DNA of 64,000 nucleotides from Torreya grandis (taxonomy: Eukaryota; Streptophyta; Pinopsida; Cupressales; Taxaceae), in the NCBI GenBank assembly GCA_037957365.1, contig JARHVA010004230.1, forward strand, positions 688,501 to 752,500, written 5' to 3'. This document shows positions 60,791-64,000 of this stretch, piece after piece. Position 1 is the stretch's first letter. Each line of letters opens with the position of its first letter. A program made the position numbers and the translations under genes. The notes beneath the pieces are model-generated. The model had not been told where the DNA came from. It saw nothing but the letters and a program-made list of their open reading frames with translations, and did no database searches.

Positions 60791-62565
60791 TTAGATTAAG
60801 GTAAAAACAAGTTTTGAAGGGACCCCGAAACCTTGAACAAAAGGAGAAAGATAAAATAGTAATGTCCACAGGCAAGCCTAAAACCTACTTCACTGAAGTA
60901 ACAAAACCAAGTTACAAAGACCTGAAGCTAACAAATGAAAACCAAAGATAGACCCTAGGTTTTACAGAGACCTAGAAACTCCTTAGTAATAAGAGTTCAA
61001 AAGATCAGGTACCAAGACTAGATATCACAACCAACTAGCAGAACCAACTAAAAGAACCATGAACTATTCTTCTAGTTCCAATATCATCTTCACTACTTCC
61101 TTACCTTTCACAACAGTGTCCTGGATGGCAGCAGTCGCCTGCGTAGATCCCTCTTGAATTACTTTCTTTCTTGAGCTTTGTCTAGTTCTCTTGCTAGGCC
61201 CCTCCAAAGTTTTGATTTCCTCATTTTCTCTTTTTCCAATGTTTACAACCATAGCACAAATGCTAGAGGTTACCTCCTCCATCTTTGTTCTGCTTTCCTT
61301 TATGAGTTCCCTTAGGTTGTTCTCATAATCTTTGAGTTTTATGGGAATATCCCTCATCTAATTTTCCATGTTATTGATTTTGTTCCAAACTGCCTCCTGT
61401 TTAGCCTCCATTATTTCCATTTTCCTATTGATTTCCATTATCTCCTTATACGTCCATAGATTGAATTGAAGAGTAGCATCAGCTTTGAAATTGGCCAATC
61501 TAGTAGGCGGGTACCTTTCGTCATTCTTCCTTTTGTCACTCCAATCTTCTATGTTCTTTTCAGGACTGCTTCTAACTTCTTCAATTTAGTCCCCCATTTC
61601 CATTCATTTCTATTCCTTTGTTTCAGTAGGGCTTACATTTTGGTTACTTCTTTTACTTAAGCTCCCATTTCCAATATTTAGTTAGTGACCTGAACTAGAT
61701 TCTCCTTTTCATTAATCAGATCAGGGTCCACAGCAGGATCATCTAGATCTTTATTGATTTCCTCAAACACTTGCTGGTTTTCCTCAGACTCATGGTTGTT
61801 ATTTTCAAACTTTTCCTCTATAGTGACTCCTTCTTTCTCATTCTTATATTGCACTTCTTCTTCCTCACTGGAACTTGAATGCCCACTTTCTGTTCCTCCC
61901 TCTTTCTCTAGACTCTCCTCCCCAATGTTTTCAAAACTTTCCCACTTTGTCTCCTCATTAGCAGTCTAGTTATTGAAGCTTGGGAGTTTGAATTTAGCTT
62001 TTTCATTCCCTTTTACTATTTCTTTCTTGTTACTCAGTAGGTCCTTATTTTTCCTGAATAAGGATTCTTTACAATGGCCTTATTCTTGCAATACCCTTCA
62101 ATTATAATAATTAACCCCTCATGTAAGATGGGATGAGATTCCTTTTTCCTATGAGCGAACAAACTTTAGATCAAGGAAAAACACAAATAAAAAGGAAAGG
62201 AGATTCTTACTTTGTGTCTGAAGTGATTGAGAAATACAAAGTGAAATTTGTGGACTCTTTTGCTTCTTCCATCAAGTATGAAGTACTCGTGGATGCAGCA
62301 TAATACATCCCTCTAGATGCCCTTAATCTACTCCAATTCAAAAGAATCTCCACTCTTTTCTAGCTGTTACTCCTCAGCATCCATTTTAGGGTATTTGCAA
62401 AAAGCCTCATTAGAAATGTTGGTCTACTTTGAAAATTTTATTCCCTCCATTGGAAGCCCCATCACCTCTGCTATGAATTCCTCAGTTAGATTCACCATAA
62501 TGCCATGCAAGGTAACCCTATCATCAATCCAGTTTTTAAAAAAAGCCGTTGTAATATGGGGTTTT
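60791..62565 (-). mobile_element. 1.8-kb insertion with 13-bp target duplication, type unknown
   Basis: GAGAAACTAAGTT occurs at 60,778-60,790 and again at 62,566-62,578, flanking about 1,775 bp that interrupts the copia-3 RT. Removing the insert and one copy restores a continuous RT alignment. A 13-bp duplication is too long for LTR elements and suits target-primed (LINE/SINE-type) insertion or a retrocopy; no long poly-A is present (at most AAAA at the 3' end, minus strand). No terminal inverted repeats are seen. By eye it is clearly richer in G and C than its surroundings. It carries the better copy of the unknown coiled-coil family. Confidence 0.85.
61064..62565 (-). pseudogene. Unknown gag-like/coiled-coil ORF (copy B), nearly continuous
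   Basis: On the minus strand one frame runs from the insertion edge (62,565) to about 62,035 with five stops, at least two where TAG could derive from a Trp codon. It contains TLHGIMVNLTEEFIAEVMGL, then YFILDGRSKRVHKFHFVFLN, ISFPFYL and LHEGLIIII. After a frameshift come an acidic linker (HSSSSEEEE, about 61,900) and a charged coil to about 61,680. After another shift, 61,357-61,064 is open: a coil (LKDYENNLRELIKESRTKME), basic SKRTRQSSRKK, and a terminal helix. About 500 codons in all. The same motif order occurs at 3,140-4,215. Host-derived gene, LINE ORF1 or other element protein cannot be distinguished; no known domain was recognised. The 5' end appears cut off at the insertion point, as in 5'-truncated LINE or retrocopy insertions. 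Confidence 0.6.
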
Positions 62566-62578
62566 GAGAAACTAAGTT
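62566..62578. repeat. 13-bp target duplication, right copy
   Basis: GAGAAACTAAGTT, identical to 60,778-60,790, at the other junction with copia-3 RT. Confidence 0.88.
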
Positions 62579-63060
62579 ATTTAAAATAACTAGTGATTTT
62601 ATAGTACTAAGATTGAGGAATTTTTTAAAACCATATAGATATTTATTTAAATTATAAACATAATTCTATTTGTTAGGGTCAGTGAAACCTTTAGGTTAAT
62701 TCATATATATTTCTTCTTCTAAATCACCATTTAAGAATTTATTTTTGACATCTATTTGGCATATAATTCAACCATTCTCAGCTACAAGAGCAATGATTAG
62801 TATAATAATACTCATTTTTTTTACATGAAGAAAAGTTTCAACATAGTCAATTCCATGTTTTTGATTAAAACCATGAGCAAGTATTCTTGCTTTAAATTTA
62901 TCAACTTTATAAATTGAATTATATTCTATTTTATAAAGCCACCTATAGCTAACAATATGTCTTTTAGGTAGAGGTGGGACAAGATCCCAAGTCTAAATTT
63001 TAATTAAGGCATTATAATTAGCTTGAATAGTAACATTGAATCTATCATATTCAATATATT
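62579..63060 (-). pseudogene. copia-3 reverse transcriptase, N-terminal part
   Basis: The minus strand from about 63,000 reads, with shifts, WDLVPPLPKRHIV and the YRWLYKIEYN block, then HGFNQKHGIDYVETF, and IDVKNKFLNGDLEEEIYM at about 62,790-62,730. NYVYNLNKYLYGFKKFLN follows up to the insertion point. These are the successive copia RT blocks before the YVDD box, which resumes at 60,790. Confidence 0.82.
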
Positions 63061-63373
63061 TCTCAAAGTATTGAGTTTCACATTCATACATGGTCATTAG
63101 AACATGATAAGAATGTTAAATCCTAGTTAATTTATTAAGGTTATCAAGATTAGATGTCTGAATCAAGGATTTTGGCCATTTAGGTATTTTAGACCAAAAA
63201 TAATTTTTTTAAGTTTAATCATATTCTAATTTATCCAAAAATAGATCAAATTCCTCTAGGGTATATGTTTCTTGATGAGTAATAATAGAGTTAGGTTCAT
63301 CAAACAAAGAAATTTGAGGGGGTTCCATAGAGGGCTCACAAAAAGATTTTTAAGGGATCAAAACATTCATATT

Positions 63374-64000
63374 CTAAATGAATTTTATTTTATATGAATA
63401 ATACACTCTTAATCCTTTAATTTTACCTCCATAACCTACAAATATGCATGAATATGAAGTAGGATCAAGTTTATTTCTTTTAGCTTTAGGAACAAAGATT
63501 ATAGGACTACCAAAGATCCTAAAATGAGTCATACTAAGTTTATTTTTATTCCACATTTATAAAGGATTAGAAGGATATAAATATTTAGTAGGTAATATTT
63601 TCATAATATGCATAGTAGTATTCATGGATTCGATCCATAAGACCTTAGGAACATTTACAAAATGGAGCATTGTTCTAGTTATTTCAATAATGGTGTAGTT
63701 TTTCCTTTCAAAAATAACATTTTATTATGGGAACAGGGAGTTGTTAGTTACATTTGAATTCCAAAAATAATATAAAAATAATAAAATTCCTTATTAATAT
63801 ATTCACCCCCATTATCAGATCTTAATATCTTAATGTAAAATTTAGAAACATTTTTAACAACTTCTAATTTTTTGAACTTAGATAATACTTCAAATTTATT
63901 TTTTATAAAATATGGCCAGATCATTCTAGTATGATCATATATAAATGTAAAAAAATATAAATAACCATTAATATAGGAAAATTAAAGGGGTCATGTAACA
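63374..64000 (-). pseudogene. copia-3 integrase (partial, runs off the window)
   Basis: The open stretch 63,556-63,374 reads HFRIFGSPIIFVPKAKRNKL, then SCIFVGYGGKIKGLRVYY, the copia integrase C-terminal block (HLRVFGCxAYVxxPxxxRxKLDxKxxxCIFVGY). Upstream, at about 63,840-63,790, ILRSDNGGEYINKEF keeps the second catalytic Asp. About 63,720-63,690 the ERKNRT region is damaged. Beyond 64,000 the domain continues. Confidence 0.88.

Larger units (their letters stand above)
59000..64000 (-). mobile_element. Ty1/copia retrotransposon copia-3, cut by the window end
   Basis: Minus-strand copia element. Polypurine tract (59,772), RNase H (60,077-60,358), RT in two parts (60,579-60,790 and 62,579-63,060), linker, and integrase (63,374-64,000) occur in order. 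Gag and 5' LTR lie beyond 64,000. RT is split by a 1.8-kb insertion with a 13-bp target duplication. Motif preservation is similar to copia-2. Confidence 0.88.

Noticed and set aside
60791..60875. Start of the RT open frame at 60,875 as a genuine protein N-terminus
   Set aside because: The frame crosses the insertion junction; residues before the SKYYYNNDLF block come from the inserted element.
61466..62589. Plus-strand open frames at 61,466, 61,754 and 62,317 rich in Ser, Phe and Leu
   Set aside because: Antisense shadows of the minus-strand coiled-coil ORF; acidic codons read backwards give Ser/Phe/Leu.

Overview
The window looks like heterochromatic plant nuclear DNA made almost entirely of old, nested LTR retrotransposons, with no intact host gene. 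The organism is inferred: copia and gypsy elements using the plant initiator-tRNA primer site, two plant-mobile-domain remnants, very AT-rich composition (under about 30% GC by eye), scarce CpG, and decay dominated by C-to-T/G-to-A changes fit a heavily methylated large plant genome. A gymnosperm is likely; an AT-rich one such as Welwitschia would fit, but the sequence alone cannot settle this.

Layout. 1-4.9 kb: non-coding sequence, a 42-bp tandem duplication, and a decayed copy (3.1-4.2 kb, +) of an unrecognised coiled-coil, gag-like protein family. 4,945-10,947: a full-length but dead copia element (minus strand) with 228/230-bp LTRs, primer site, polypurine tract and 5-bp target duplication. 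11-19.9 kb: mostly featureless, with large microsatellites and, at 12.5-13.1 kb, a direct/inverted/direct triplication around (AT)n. 19.9-21.1 kb: a plant-mobile-domain relic (+). 22.3-24.9 kb: an unidentified decayed ORF region (-).

24,869 to about 57,420 reads as one large gypsy-type element (+). Its left LTR is at 24.9-26.0 kb. Its leader is packed with a dyad-symmetric repeat, including a 60-bp tandem array. Gag-protease remains lie at 28.9-32.4 kb. Its right LTR is split into 48,114-48,897 and 57,040-57,420 by a second, minus-strand gypsy element (48,898-57,034, LTRs about 1.2 kb). The interior also holds a copia element (37,691 to about 44,573, -), a second mobile-domain relic (44.7-46.7 kb, -) and a nested double palindrome (31,001-31,568). 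Gag and protease, but no reverse transcriptase, can be found in either gypsy element, so both look non-autonomous.

59-64 kb: a third copia element (-), running off the window. Its reverse transcriptase is interrupted by a 1.8-kb insertion (60,791-62,565) flanked by a 13-bp target duplication. The insert carries the second, better preserved copy of the coiled-coil gag-like family seen at 3.1-4.2 kb.

No gene works with another here; the relations are of insertion and decay. The most unusual items are the two palindromic, apparently template-switched structures at (AT)n tracts, the 13-bp-TSD insertion with its unknown protein family, and the dyad array in the gypsy leader.
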